DNA from: Strongylocentrotus droebachiensis
Lineage: Eukaryota > Echinodermata > Echinoidea > Camarodonta > Strongylocentrotidae
Assembly (NCBI GenBank): GCA_035222895.1
Contig: JAVYIG010000872.1
Coordinates: 248,001-312,000, forward strand
Length of the DNA: 64,000 nucleotides
Reading direction: 5' to 3'
Part shown: positions 56,401-64,000 of the stretch, piece by piece
Position numbering within the stretch: the stretch's first letter is position 1
Layout of the letters: each line of letters starts with the position of its first letter
Notes under the pieces: generated by a model
Seen by the model: the letters and a program-made list of their open reading frames with translations, nothing else
Databases searched by the model: none
What the model was told of the DNA's origin: nothing
Translations under genes and position numbers: made by a program

Positions 56401-59400
56401 TACAAGTACACCACCAATGAGCTTCTTCAGACGGTGCGCCCTCATATCCATCTCTCATCTCTCAATCTAGCTTCATGTCCGCTCATCACAGATCAGGGTC
56501 TGCTGCAGATTACAAGTAGGTGTTTCAGTCAGGATGGAGGTATCCGGCGGCTCGTATTTATCACAGTGGACTATGCTCAAATGGGCTTGAATATTCAGTC
56601 CACTCATTTGTGGAAGGCCAAACATTAAAACTGAAGTTAACTACCGTGTGAGTCAAAAAAAAAGTTTACACCTAGAAAATTGCTAATTATTTTAAAAATC
56701 ATCTATGAATAGTAAATTATTATACATCTTATGAAAGAGTGTTTTATCCCAAATCATTTGGTATCATATGTGTTCACGCTTGGATGAACAGGAGGCATTT
56801 TTTGCGAGAGTGCAAAAATCGACTTGCGCCAAAGTGAGGCCTACAGTATGTATTATGTTGGGATTAGTGGAGTGAGAGAATGAATTGAATGTATCAAATG
56901 AAATGCATCGCATATGATTTTTGCAGAAGCAAAGTCACACACACAAACACACACGCGCACAAATGTTCGTTGATATTTGATATTCGATATTTGATATGTG
57001 TGGCATGATTAATTTTGCAAGGGATGTTATTTGGATCTGCAAAGACCAAATTGAAGTTTTTGAAGTTTTGAAGTTTTATTTATTCCACATTTTACATAGA
57101 AAAACAGTTTATATTCTTTTCTTTTTTATACAGGCGTATATTATTATAAGAATAGATTTCACACAAGAAAAAAAATTATTAACAAAATTAGAGAATTCAG
57201 ATCAAATATAATGTACAGAAAAATAAGTACGAAATTTCGAAATATGTATGTATAACAAGCTGGGTAGAACAATGTAAAATGTGGGGAGCCTAAATAAAAA
57301 GCATAGCTTGTATGTGAATAGGCTCCCGTACTGAGTAACACAATATAGTAGGTTTGGATTTAAAAGGTATTATAGGAGGCGAAAATGGAGTAGTATGGTA
57401 TGAGATTCAAGAGACGTACATGGAGAGTGAATTTGAGAAGGAAAGAGAAATAGAAATAAAGAGTAAAGAGAATAATATAATAGTGATAAGTAGGAGAAAG
57501 TGAAGAAGGGAAGAAAGAGGAAGACGAAAAAGAAGTGGAAGAAGAAGAGGCAGAAGAAGAATAAGAGAAAGCAAATTGATGAAAGCAAATTGATGAAAGC
57601 AAATTGATGAAATCAATGGCATTGTGAAGTAATAAAAACAAAGTCTCAATGCCATTGATTTCATTGAGAGTGCATACCCAAATCCCCAAATCCCAATTGT
57701 TTTATTCAAACATCACATAAGCAACTTTGGCGCAAGTTGATTTTTGCACTCTCGCAAACAATGCCTTCTGTTCATCCAAGCGTGAATATATACCACACAA
57801 AATGATATTAAACGAAAACACTCTCTCAAGATGTATGATAATTTACTTTTCATAGATGATTTTTTAAATGATTAGAATATTCTAGGTGTAAACTTTTTTT
57901 TGACTCACACTGTATAGTTAAGGAAATGGGACATAGTACCTTTAAGATTTATTATGCATATCACTTTGTCCTCCTTGCTTTATAAACAGAGGCACTTTAA
58001 AGGGCCACTCTAACCAAAACGGGCTAAAAAATGAAAAAAAGACATGTAGAAAAATTGTTGACGGAGATTCCGAACATGACAATGATTTATCTTAGAATTC
58101 ATCAATAATTCAGGAACCGGTTAAAATAGTTAAAATTATGGACATAGCTTTGACTGATCAAAGGTGAAGAATTTCCTTATGCTCAATGATTTTACATTCT
58201 TCAATGTCTGTCATGTCACATTGTAGGTCTGAAGAAACTACAACATCTGAACCTGAGCAACAACAAGAGTCTCACTGACAAGGTCTTCCAAACTGTACAA
58301 GGTATGTGTTCTCATTGTTGCATTCCTTCGACTTCGACCAATACTTTTTATCAGTTGAAAAGACGTTTGCTAGAAGAAAATTAAGAAAGAAAGGCTCTTT
58401 CAGATATGACACAGCCAAACCTCGGTGGTTCTTTTATGATGACGTAAAGTGTAATACGCTTCATATTTGTGTATCCTATAACACAGAGCTCAGCGAATAT
58501 ACCACAAGTATTTTGTTGCGCACGGTTGAAATTCATTAACACTTTTAAAAAAAACGTGGTGGCTTTTTTTTGTGGCAGTTTACTGCGCCATATTTAAACA
58601 AGCCTTAACAGTGTATTTATGATATTCAGTGATGATAATCCTTTTCATCAAATTGATTATGCTACGGTCACAAAGGTTCATACGAACGATAATTTCGTAC
58701 GAATCTCCATGTTTTTCTATTGTCTTGCCGAATTTCCATTGTTTAAAAATCGTTCGTACGGCGTTCGTAGCAGTTCGTAATGGCATTTGTGACCGAGGCT
58801 TTACATAATCATTATTTGTTCCTGGGCAATTCTTTCACAGAGTTTTCAAGTTTAACAACATTACTGCTTGAAGGGACCGGGGTGACGGATGCCGGATTAG
58901 AAACCTTTGTAGCTGTCCCTCCACCCAACCTCACAAACCTGAGTCTCAATAGGACCAATGTGACAGACATGGCAGTACTCTTCTTAGCAAGTAGGTATCT
59001 CTAAGTCACTTCACCTTAAAGTTAAAATGTAGATTAGCTTTGACATGATGTATTTGCTGGCAATAATTCAAAGGTTTTAAAGAAAACATGGAGTTCTGGT
59101 AAAGGTTCAAAATAATATGTGAGCTTTCTTGTTCTTTTTATATCTAAATGGAAAAATAGTAGCAGTGTCTAATGAAAAGGATGGATTTTGAAATATGTTG
59201 TGAATGTAGTTAGTACTTTTTGCATGTAATTCAAACAATGTCTTTTCAAATTCAAGTTTAAATGAAATTTTACCACTGCATTATTTTGAAATATATAATG
59301 TCACTTTTCTAATAGAGGGTATGACCTATAAGCTGCTTCTTCATGTTTAATTTGTAATTTTACCTTAATATTTATGTTTTACAGGGTTATCAAAGCTGAA

Positions 59401-62400
59401 GAACCTAGGTCTTGAGCAGACACAGGTATGTTTTAGTAGCTTGAAACTTTGACCGGTCTCAAACTCGTCAGATTTAAGGTCTTGGGCCTAGCTAGATATA
59501 AACTAGAATTAACCACACACAAAAACTCAGTATGTGGTGTCCAGTAAAACAAGAGATTTTGATAAAGCATTTTTTTTTCATCCAGAAAATCCTCCTCTCC
59601 AAAATATTTGTGTGCATGTCTTCACGTCTTACAAGAGTATTGTAATATATGATTGAATTCAATAAAACAGACAAACATCTATTGGTGTCAACATGTGGTC
59701 ATGAATTTTACGGAATTCTTCTCACTTGTGCAACACAAATTCAGTGAATCTTTATTGTTGTAAAGGCATCCTCACATCAATGAAGTAATTAAAGAGAAGG
59801 TTGAGTTCTGGGAGGAGGTGAAAAATAATTTGTGAGCGTTATCATTCTTATTATGCAAGTGTGGAAGAACATCAGATAAGACATGTTCCCTTTAAAGCAT
59901 GGCTCTTCAAATGCCTTTATATTCTAAATATGTCATGTAACATCGTAAAACTCGGGGGTAGGATTTTTACGCCACGTGTTCGTGTAGTCCCATATACATC
60001 TTTCTGTGTACAGTGTTTGTAACTTTACCAAGACTTGGCCAAATTTCTTATCATTTTGATGATTCCAGAACCTTGCAATACACACAACTTCTTATATGCT
60101 AGATGATCAACCTTTTCTGGTCGATTTCACACCGTTTCTTTCACAATGCAATCGCATGACCAGAACTCAACTTCATCTTAAAGGATGATTATTTTTTATC
60201 TTACCGACTGATTCCTGTTTTAATCCATTAGGTGAAATCTCTAGAGCACGTTGGTCACCTGAGTCAGTTAGTGTCGTTGAACGTGTCTAGGAATCGTCTT
60301 CAGAGAGATGCCTTGCTCAAGCTTCATCAGGTCACTCATCTCAAGGTTCTTCATATCTCACATGTTGAAGGTATCACTGGTGATGAAGCTCTCACTTGTC
60401 TTCAAGGTAAGAATTAAACCCTTTCTTTCTTCTCACTCTTTTTAAATTTTTAATCTATTTGTGCGGGTGGCATGGGTGTTTTCATGTAGGGGAATAGGAA
60501 GGGGTTGAATGCCAACCACTTCTGTGCAATGGGAGCCAAATTTTGATCAAGGATGTAGATGTTCTTCTATTACTTTGGCATAAATAAAAATAGCGCTTTT
60601 TGTTTCTTCCTGAAGTAAAAACAGGTTAATACATTGTGAATGTTGATGCCATAAATGATGCTGACAGCCACATCTGAAAATGAAATGAAGAGTTAAAACT
60701 CAAAATATTAATCTTAAAATAATATTTATGAAAATCATTGGAAACTCAATATATGTCAATCCTCAGAAGTGCATCCTTGAGTTATAATGCTTTTTGAATA
60801 TTTTAGTGCATATAACGATGAAACAACTTATATTTAAATGTACCGACAAAGAGAAATCATACGTGTCTCTTTTTTTTTCTTCTTCAGGGTTGCAGTTAAT
60901 GCAGCTGTCCTTACCTGATAGACATACCACAACAGATAATGGTCTTAAGTGTATTGCAGGTAAGCTCATTACATAATAGCTGTTGGTGTTCCACTATTTG
61001 TACAATGTAGAAAAAGGTAGAACAAGATTGCATAGCACCTACAGGTGCATTGCATTGTATTTGTTGTTTAGTATCATCTTTTCCATAACACAATTTTAAA
61101 TAGCAAATATGGTTGTTTTAAAGGGATGCGGTAACTTTGTCTCCGATTCTGAAATAAATTCCTGGATTTAGCTATGCTGCAATGATAATTATAAACCTTT
61201 AGGTCATTCAGGAACCCCATGACTTTTACAAGCCGATCGCCTGTCTGATTATCAAGATATTTATGATTGGAAATCGAAACCAAATTTTGCGTTTGCCTAA
61301 CGGTTTTCATAATACTACAGTCTATTGGGGAAAACGAGTATGGCAAAACCGGTCACTCAAAGAGTTTTACTTTTTTGAGGCACTTCTTGGTCATTTTGAA
61401 GCGCAAATTTTTCAGGGCTTCATTATTACACCATATCACAGACACTGATAACATGTAGGGCCTTGCATCTCAGATTTAACATTGTTAAACGATGCCTTTA
61501 ACATTTGATGTTAAAGTGCTCTTCAGATTTCTCTACAGTTTAGGAGAAGCTCTTTCAGCAAAACTAAATTTCTGTTTTGTATTTGTTAACCTTATCATGT
61601 ATCCACAACATATCTTAGGAAATATCTGGTCCCTTTCTTCCCTCAAAGTATGCCTTTATATATTATGTTACACTTCCATTTGACAATTTGCTTGTTGAAT
61701 TAACCATGTTTTCACATCTTTATTTTTGTTGTTGCAGGTATGTCGTTGTGTTCAATAGACCTGACTGACTACAGCAATATCACTGATGCAGGGATACACC
61801 ATCTTGCCGATATGACAAGGTAGAAATCTTTCCACACAATACTCATAACAATATCTTCTGTTGAGAACCACCAAGTGTTAAAATTATGTAAAATGATAGG
61901 AGTTGATGCACTTGTGTCTCTCATCAAATGATATGCTCTTTGAAGAAACAAAATGTCTATTTTTTATTTCTCTATACATTATAATGTGCTGGAGTGGCAT
62001 TTATTGCTGTGCATTTTTTAAACACAAACAAGTACTTGAAGAATTGTCTGATGGAATTAAGAACTAAATCTAGATCAATTACCAACACAGCAGGTTTGCC
62101 CAAAGATGCTTTACTTTGAATCCAAAGTAAGTCAACCTGGACTTTTAGATGCAGGGAGAAACATCTCTGTAAACTTCAGTCAGGGCACTGTATGAGCCAA
62201 AGTCACATCCATGCATCTGTAAGAAATAAAAGAGAGAATAGAAGTAGATTTAGATGGGGTCTATGTAAGGGTGAGATGGGAGGGGACAGAGAGGGGAGGA
62301 GACAGATAGAAGATCATGATATGCAATGTTTACCTCATGTGTTTTGATGACCTTCCCAATCTTTGCTCAACAGCCTTCACAAACTCTCTATCACAAACAC

Positions 62401-64000
62401 CAAGGTGACCAGTGCAGGCATGCAGTACTTGAGTGGTAAGTTCATGTACAAGTGAAGATATATTCTGAGATTCAGTGGTTCCTTGTAAGCCCAGTGCCTT
62501 TATAAACATTCAAAATCTTGCTGATTGTATATAAAGCACTTCTTGGTCAAGCTCCCACTTATATCAAAGAACTGTTGAATTTCAAACTTAATCAACACAA
62601 TCGCAACTTGCGCAGTTCCCGAGATACTTTGTTTCTGCAGATCCCATCTATCAAAACAAACATAATGCTAGGTGATCAAGCATTTGCTTGTGTAGCCCCA
62701 AAACTCTGGAATAACTTGCTATTTGAAGTCAGGATATCACCATCTGTAAATATAAAAATCAAAACTGAAAACACATCTTTTTTAATTAACTGTAAATCTA
62801 AGCATATCAGGAGCTCTTGTAGCGCAGTAGAATATATACTTAATGTTAGATAGTTTCTGTGCTCCATAGAGGTATTATTATTATTATTATTGTCACTGTT
62901 ATGTTAACATAGTGTCAACCATCTTTTACATGCAGAAATTAAAAAATGGTGAATAAACAAAATCTGCTCGTGCCATCACAACAGAGAGTATCCTCACTTT
63001 GTGAATTGTCTTGCCAATTATTCAACTAAATAGTTGTAAATTGTCCTCTGGCTGCTGACATTTATATTCTATTCATACCTGAGCGGTGACAAAGGTCCAA
63101 TCCAATCCGATTCTGGAATTAGTAGAACACCAATATCTAGCTGCCTACCGGTAATTAAAGGCGTTGATGAGACTGGAAAACTACTGAATATGTTGATCAT
63201 GATTCACATGGAAAAGACTGGGGTAGTGGCTAGTTGTAAACAATGTGCAATATGTATGTATTTAAGTCCGTTCCCTTACAGAAGTCCTAATATTAACCTT
63301 GGGCCAAGCAATAATCTCAACCCTAACCCTAACCCTAAATCTAACTTAAAACCAGATTTCAACTCTAACTCTATAAACCATGCATTTGATGAAATAAAGT
63401 TCTGAGCAAATTTTGCTGAATGAAATGTTGTGTCACTCATCCATCACCAATGCAACTGATTAATATGTAATCTACTTGTAAATCATCTCATGCTAGTATT
63501 ACATGTTCCTTTCCTTTTGTATATCAAGGTTTGACAGAGTTGCTTGAACTTCACTTAGATCGTACTTTAGTGGACGATGAAGGGGCAAAAGTCATCGGTC
63601 AGCTCAGTAAGCTGCAAGTTCTAAGCATGGCAGAAACTAAGTAAGTTTTACACATCAATAAATTTTATTGAAATTTATGACTCTGCAAGCTTTTAATCTT
63701 TATTTCTTATATTGTTTTGTATTTTTTGGTGTGGTTTCTGTGAATAGGGTTCACTATAAATTGGACTCAATTTTTAGTAATCAATATTGTGGCTGAACAG
63801 GATTACTTACCTCAAAATTGGCAAGTGCAGTAACAAAAATTTTAAAAATATAAAAATCCCACTCATTATTGCAAATGATTTGAAGTAGATTCATTATTTT
63901 CATGCTTTCATATTTTTGTCCACAGGATAACAGACCGATTTCTTCTATCTAATGTGATCAACTCCTGTCCTCACATATCTCGACTCAATCTGAGTAGAAC
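44408..64000 (+). CDS. UBA-UBX-leucine-rich-repeat protein, partial (3' end beyond window)
   Basis: Join: 44408-44428 (probable), 46593-46699, 48072-48156, 49008-49274, 49804-50082, 50557-50679, 51876-51984, 52398-52865, 55048-55185, 55901-56150, 56373-56515, 58227-58301, 58841-58990, 59385-59425, 60232-60406, 60888-60959, 61738-61819, 62374-62435, 63529-63640, 63926-64000. Phase is consistent throughout, giving about 944 residues so far. Domains in order: UBA at about 8-46 (LASMGF motif), lysine/glutamate-rich helix at about 123-175, Ser/Pro linker, UBX at about 254-328 (IRLPSGQ start, PFPRKVY loop), acidic linker at about 360-470, a ZYG11/ZER1-like BC-box region at about 550-610, then LRRs. 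UBA binds ubiquitin and UBX binds the p97/VCP N-domain; the LRR array presumably binds clients. I do not recall this exact combination in a named vertebrate protein, so no symbol is given. Confidence 0.85.
44888..45800. mobile_element. Inverted-repeat element in intron 1, nested
   Basis: TTGTATTGTGCAGCGGTTTG + CCGTGAAACC at 44888 is matched in reverse by CACACAGGTTGCACGGCAAA + CCACTG at 45244 and by GGTTTTCACGGCAAAACTTG at 45758. A TTAA MITE (45384-45756) lies between the last two. Poly-T and poly-G runs lie at 45166-45201. Confidence 0.5.
45384..45756 (+). mobile_element. TTAA MITE, family 3, copy 1
   Basis: Ends TTAAAGGGATCCGGTAACTT and GTTAAACGATCCCTTTAA. Contains CAAGCCGATCGCCTGTCTGA. 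Two other copies occur in introns of the same gene. Confidence 0.78.
46593..46699 (+). CDS. UBX-LRR gene exon 2 (UBA domain)
   Basis: Acceptor TTCAG|ACCGTG, donor GAATG|GTAAGA. Encodes TVDSLLVTLASMGFDLDRGQ and the rest of a three-helix UBA fold ending in HEAVEW. The MGF loop motif, expected for ubiquitin binding, is intact. Confidence 0.88.
46753..47090. mobile_element. MITE with CAGAGCTGCCAAC ends and 6-bp target duplication
   Basis: CAGAGCTGCCAACTAGTACG and GGAGGTTGGCAGCTCTG, flanked by GCATTA on both sides (46747-46752, 47091-47096). The middle has poly-T. An outer inverted pair (TTTGGAGCCAGAAGGGCATT at 46732, AATGCCCTTCCGGCTCCAAA at 47123) suggests it sits in an older element. Intron 2. 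Confidence 0.75.
47211..47338. mobile_element. MITE with GCTACGGTCAC ends, copy 1
   Basis: TTAAGCTACGGTCACAAAGG ... GTGCCGACCGAGGCTTAA; TTAA at both ends. Copy 2 at 58668-58804. Confidence 0.7.
48072..48156 (+). CDS. UBX-LRR gene exon 3 (end of UBA, linker)
   Basis: Acceptor CTCAG|GTTATTG completes the split Trp codon and gives WLLQGGD, the usual UBA helix-3 ending, then a Thr-rich linker. Donor CCG|GTAAGG is preferred; CAA|GTACCG six bases earlier is the alternative. Confidence 0.82.
48388..48917. mobile_element. DNA transposon-derived element, TACCGTATTTGCCGG ends
   Basis: TACCGTATTTGCCGGCGATA and TACGCCGGCAAATACGGTA are inverted ends of about 28 bp including GGCCGCA. The style recalls pogo/Tigger-type elements. 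The central part (48620-48800) is GC-richer and open but does not read as a transposase. Intron 3. Confidence 0.7.
49008..49274 (+). CDS. UBX-LRR gene exon 4 (linker and charged helix)
   Basis: Acceptor GTGTAG|GCACAACAA, donor AAGAAG|GTGAGG, 89 codons. A Ser/Pro/Gln stretch is followed by a strongly charged helix (DKKREDKNRWEREQREQL) like the coiled segment of UBA-UBX proteins such as UBXN1. Confidence 0.85.
49804..50082 (+). CDS. UBX-LRR gene exon 5 (disordered Ser/Pro linker)
   Basis: Acceptor ATTCAG|GCTCATGAC, donor CTACAG|GTACCA, 93 codons in phase 0. Starts with IEDDRKAKQ, ending the helix, then low-complexity Ser/Thr/Pro sequence up to the UBX domain. Confidence 0.85.
50557..50679 (+). 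CDS. UBX-LRR gene exon 6 (first half of UBX)
   Basis: Acceptor TCACAG|ATACGT, donor ATGCAG|GTACGG, 41 codons. Encodes the first beta strands and helix of the ubiquitin-like fold (IRLPSGQHMRETF, then LLSEVISKIIEL). Confidence 0.9.
50922..51205. mobile_element. Palindromic element with histone-like stem-loops
   Basis: Perfect 52-bp inverted arms at 50922-50973 and 51154-51205 (GTAGGCTTGCGGATGCACCA...). Between or overlapping them are four short hairpins at 50965-50983, 51009-51024, 51033-51048 and 51070-51089. On the minus strand the second reads CCAAC-AGTCCT-TTTC-AGGACT-ACACA. Lies in intron 6. No gene inside. Confidence 0.85.
51250..51640 (-). mobile_element. TTAA MITE, family 3, copy 2
   Basis: Reverse orientation, intron 6: AATGGCATTGTTTAACAATG at one end; CAGACAGGCGATCTGCTTGT inside; the far end is worn (AATCTGAGGCAAAGATACCC). 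Confidence 0.72.
51876..51984 (+). CDS. UBX-LRR gene exon 7 (second half of UBX, FPR loop)
   Basis: Acceptor TTCAG|CCATTTCC. Encodes PFPRKVYTAEELTKSLYDLG and LTPSGSLVVRAG. FPR is the S3/S4 loop that enters the p97 N-domain, and it is intact. Donor CAAG|GTAATT is used here; GCAG|GTAGTC at 51969 has the same phase and would remove five residues. Confidence 0.9.
52039..52170 (-). repeat. Probable LINE/SINE 3' tail in intron 7
   Basis: TTGTATTGTATTGTATTATT + TATTCTGCACTTTCAAGAAA looks like the reverse of a 3' UTR ending in an ACAAT microsatellite, similar in build to 18595-18630 and 57055-57095. Confidence 0.4.
52398..52865 (+). CDS. UBX-LRR gene exon 8 (acidic, glycine-rich linker)
   Basis: Acceptor GTTACAG|CTCAAGC, donor ACAAG|GTTAGT, 156 codons. 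Very rich in Glu, Asp, Gly and Met (EEEGEME, EDEGEEDEMGDDDGGD blocks), probably disordered and negatively charged. Confidence 0.87.
52906..54326 (+). mobile_element. GGAGGCAT element with tandem repeats, copy 2
   Basis: Begins with a hairpin (ATGCCTCCGCCACC-GAA-GGTGGTGCCGGAGGCAT), then a CCGTACGT-type run (52967-53014), then about nine repeats of 130-145 bp (CCTGCCAAACTT spaced 144 bp apart at 53521, 53665 and 53809). It ends CGGAGGCATCATTTTCGACT, with a final hairpin (TTCGACTGCGCGCAGTCGAA) and CTAG. It is inside intron 8 of the UBX-LRR gene. Confidence 0.75.
55048..55185 (+). CDS. UBX-LRR gene exon 9 (glycine-rich linker)
   Basis: Acceptor GATAG|GATTTGG, donor TATTG|GTAATA, 46 codons starting and ending in phase 1. 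Encodes GFGQHAWGEGRRLNIDGPGR and further Gly-rich sequence. Confidence 0.82.
55211..55405. mobile_element. GTGAAACCTG / AAGACCACCTGTC repeat element
   Basis: TACAGTGAAACCTGC at the left, GCAGGTTTCAC-like CAGGTTTCACAGTA at the right, and repeated AAGACCACCTGTCTA and AAGACCATTTGTCTA words between. Fragments of the family occur at 4336-4375, 15880-15925, 23588-23610 and 34365-34430. Intron 9. Confidence 0.65.
55901..56150 (+). CDS. UBX-LRR gene exon 10 (ZYG11/ZER1-like BC-box region)
   Basis: Acceptor ATACAG|CTGCCGC, donor CCTTG|GTAAGT. Contains IPTLLDMCVKC and then VPPTVAERLLTELKKSGHL followed by LMMF. The spacing and residues recall the segment of ZYG11 and ZER1 proteins that binds elongin C before their LRRs. 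The last hydrophobic position of the BC-box pattern is a Thr, so binding is uncertain. Confidence 0.82.
56373..56515 (+). CDS. UBX-LRR gene exon 11 (LRR)
   Basis: Acceptor CTACAG|CCACCTG, donor ACAA|GTAGGT. Encodes CHLQRLALDCYKYTTNELLQ and LSSLNLASCPLITDQGLLQI, two repeats of the AMN1/FBXL-like LRR type. Confidence 0.87.
56644..57912. mobile_element. Mariner/Tc1-like foldback, copy 2, with nested insertion
   Basis: Ends CCGTGTGAGTCAAAAAAAAA and TTTTTTTTGACTCACACTG beside TA. Arms of about 200 bp match 29712-30280. The middle (about 57045-57690) looks like a LINE 3' UTR on the minus strand: TTTGAAG tail at 57055-57075, a purine-rich block, and AAAGCAAATTGATG repeated three times at 57572-57612. 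Lies in intron 11. Confidence 0.7.
58227..58301 (+). CDS. UBX-LRR gene exon 12 (LRR)
   Basis: Acceptor TTGTAG|GTCTGAAG, donor CAAG|GTATGT, 25 codons, one LRR: LKKLQHLNLSNNKSLTDKVF. Confidence 0.87.
58668..58804. mobile_element. MITE with GCTACGGTCAC ends, copy 2
   Basis: ATGCTACGGTCACAAAGG ... TTTGTGACCGAGGCTTTA. Same internal TTCGTACGAATCTCC and GTTCGTAGCAG words as copy 1. Ends 36 bp before exon 13. Confidence 0.72.
58841..58990 (+). CDS. UBX-LRR gene exon 13 (two LRRs)
   Basis: Acceptor TTCACAG|AGTTTTC, donor GCAA|GTAGGT, 50 codons. Encodes FSSLTTLLLEGTGVTDAGLE and LTNLSLNRTNVTDMAVLFLA. The acceptor lies only 36 bp downstream of a MITE that ends at about 58804. Confidence 0.88.
59385..59425 (+). 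CDS. UBX-LRR gene exon 14 (micro-exon, half LRR)
   Basis: 41 nt between TTACAG and GTATGT, restoring phase 0. Encodes RLSKLKNLGLEQTQ, the beta-strand half of an LRR completed by exon 15. Confidence 0.82.
59759..60184 (-). mobile_element. TTAA MITE, family 2, copy 2
   Basis: Contains CACAATGCAATCGCATGACC and GTCCCATATACATCTTTCTG, the reverse complement of copy 1. Lies in intron 14. Confidence 0.7.
60232..60406 (+). CDS. UBX-LRR gene exon 15 (LRRs)
   Basis: Acceptor CATTAG|GTGAAATC, donor CAAG|GTAAGA. Encodes VKSLEHVGHLSQLVSLNVSR and LKVLHISHVEGITGDEAL. Confidence 0.87.
60888..60959 (+). CDS. UBX-LRR gene exon 16 (LRR)
   Basis: 72 nt, a single repeat (LQLMQLSLPDRHTTTDNGLK), phase 1 at both ends. 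Acceptor TTCAG|GGTTGC, donor GCAG|GTAAGC. Confidence 0.86.
61118..61501 (+). mobile_element. TTAA MITE, family 3, copy 3
   Basis: TTTTAAAGGGATGCGGTAAC to GTTAAACGATGCCTTTAA, intron 16. Contains CAAGCCGATCGCCTGTCTGA. Confidence 0.78.
61738..61819 (+). CDS. UBX-LRR gene exon 17 (LRR)
   Basis: Acceptor TTGCAG|GTATGTCG, donor ACAAG|GTAGAA. Encodes MSLCSIDLTDYSNITDAGIH. Confidence 0.85.
62374..62435 (+). CDS. UBX-LRR gene exon 18 (LRR)
   Basis: 62 nt. Acceptor CAACAG|CCTTCAC, donor AGTG|GTAAGT. Encodes LHKLSITNTKVTSAGMQYLS. Confidence 0.86.
62490..62892 (+). pseudogene. L2-like LINE 3' end in an intron
   Basis: Encodes the conserved C-terminal block after RT in L2-type elements: YKALLGQAPTYIKELL, RNLRSSRD, then GDQAFACVAPKLWNNL. 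It ends in an ATT microsatellite (62874-62890), a typical 3' tail. It lies in intron 18 of the UBX-LRR gene in the sense direction. Confidence 0.75.
63319..63339. repeat. Short interstitial CCCTAA tract
   Basis: Three CCCTAA units in an intron of the UBX-LRR gene, then decaying TCTAA units. Confidence 0.7.
63529..63640 (+). CDS. UBX-LRR gene exon 19 (LRR)
   Basis: Acceptor ATCAAG|GTTTGAC, donor ACTAA|GTAAGT. Encodes LTELLELHLDRTLVDDEGAK and LSKLQVLSMAET. Confidence 0.87.
63926..64000 (+). CDS. UBX-LRR gene exon 20 (LRR, cut by window edge)
   Basis: Acceptor CCACAG|GATAACAG. Open to the last base, encoding ITDRFLLSNVINSCPHISRL and NLSRT. No donor or stop is seen, so the LRR array continues. 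Confidence 0.87.

Noticed and set aside
57360-57709. Overlapping Leu/Phe/Ser-rich open frames, minus strand
   Set aside because: Three frames of the same purine-rich repeat in the nested LINE 3' UTR.

Overview
This is a piece of animal nuclear genome. Genes are split by GT-AG introns, intergenic DNA is AT-rich and full of transposon remnants, and homopolymer runs are common. Gene content (a SLC16-type transporter pair; a UBA/UBX/leucine-rich-repeat protein) and the repeat style (TTAA-flanked MITEs, tandem-repeat elements with terminal hairpins, CR1/L2-like and L1-like LINEs) suggest a marine invertebrate deuterostome. An echinoderm is my best guess, but nothing here fixes the species.

Layout. 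Positions 1-3.1 kb are homopolymer-rich repeats with no gene I can support. From about 3.1 to 34.7 kb there is an old tandem segmental duplication, and each unit carries one complete four-exon, 12-TM monocarboxylate-transporter-like gene on the minus strand (copy A 8910-16116, copy B 30593-34621). The units have diverged by insertions that can be read as filled versus empty sites: a TTAA MITE, a tRNA-derived SINE, an element with tandem repeats and terminal hairpins, and two foldbacks in unit A; a 5'-truncated LINE, a 1.4-kb foldback, a 2.5-kb composite insertion with an L1-like remnant, a mariner-like foldback and a hAT-like MITE in unit B. From 35 to 44 kb is a transposon graveyard: an L1-like LINE tail split by a 1.9-kb element with a 9-bp target duplication, a degenerate GTGCCCCTTTT satellite and an RT fragment.

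From 44.4 kb to the right edge, plus strand, runs one large gene of at least 20 exons that continues beyond the window. I rebuilt it exon by exon, and splice phase is consistent at every junction. It encodes a UBA domain, a charged helical linker, a canonical UBX domain with an FPR loop, an acidic linker, a segment resembling the BC/VHL-box region of the ZYG11/ZER1 CUL2 adaptors, and at least ten leucine-rich repeats. The architecture suggests a p97/VCP cofactor fused to a substrate-receptor-like module, and it is the most interesting protein here. Its introns hold many small transposons, including a palindromic element with four tight hairpins, one closely resembling the histone mRNA 3' stem-loop.

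The two transporter copies presumably have related plasma-membrane transport roles. Nothing in the sequence links them functionally to the UBX-LRR gene.
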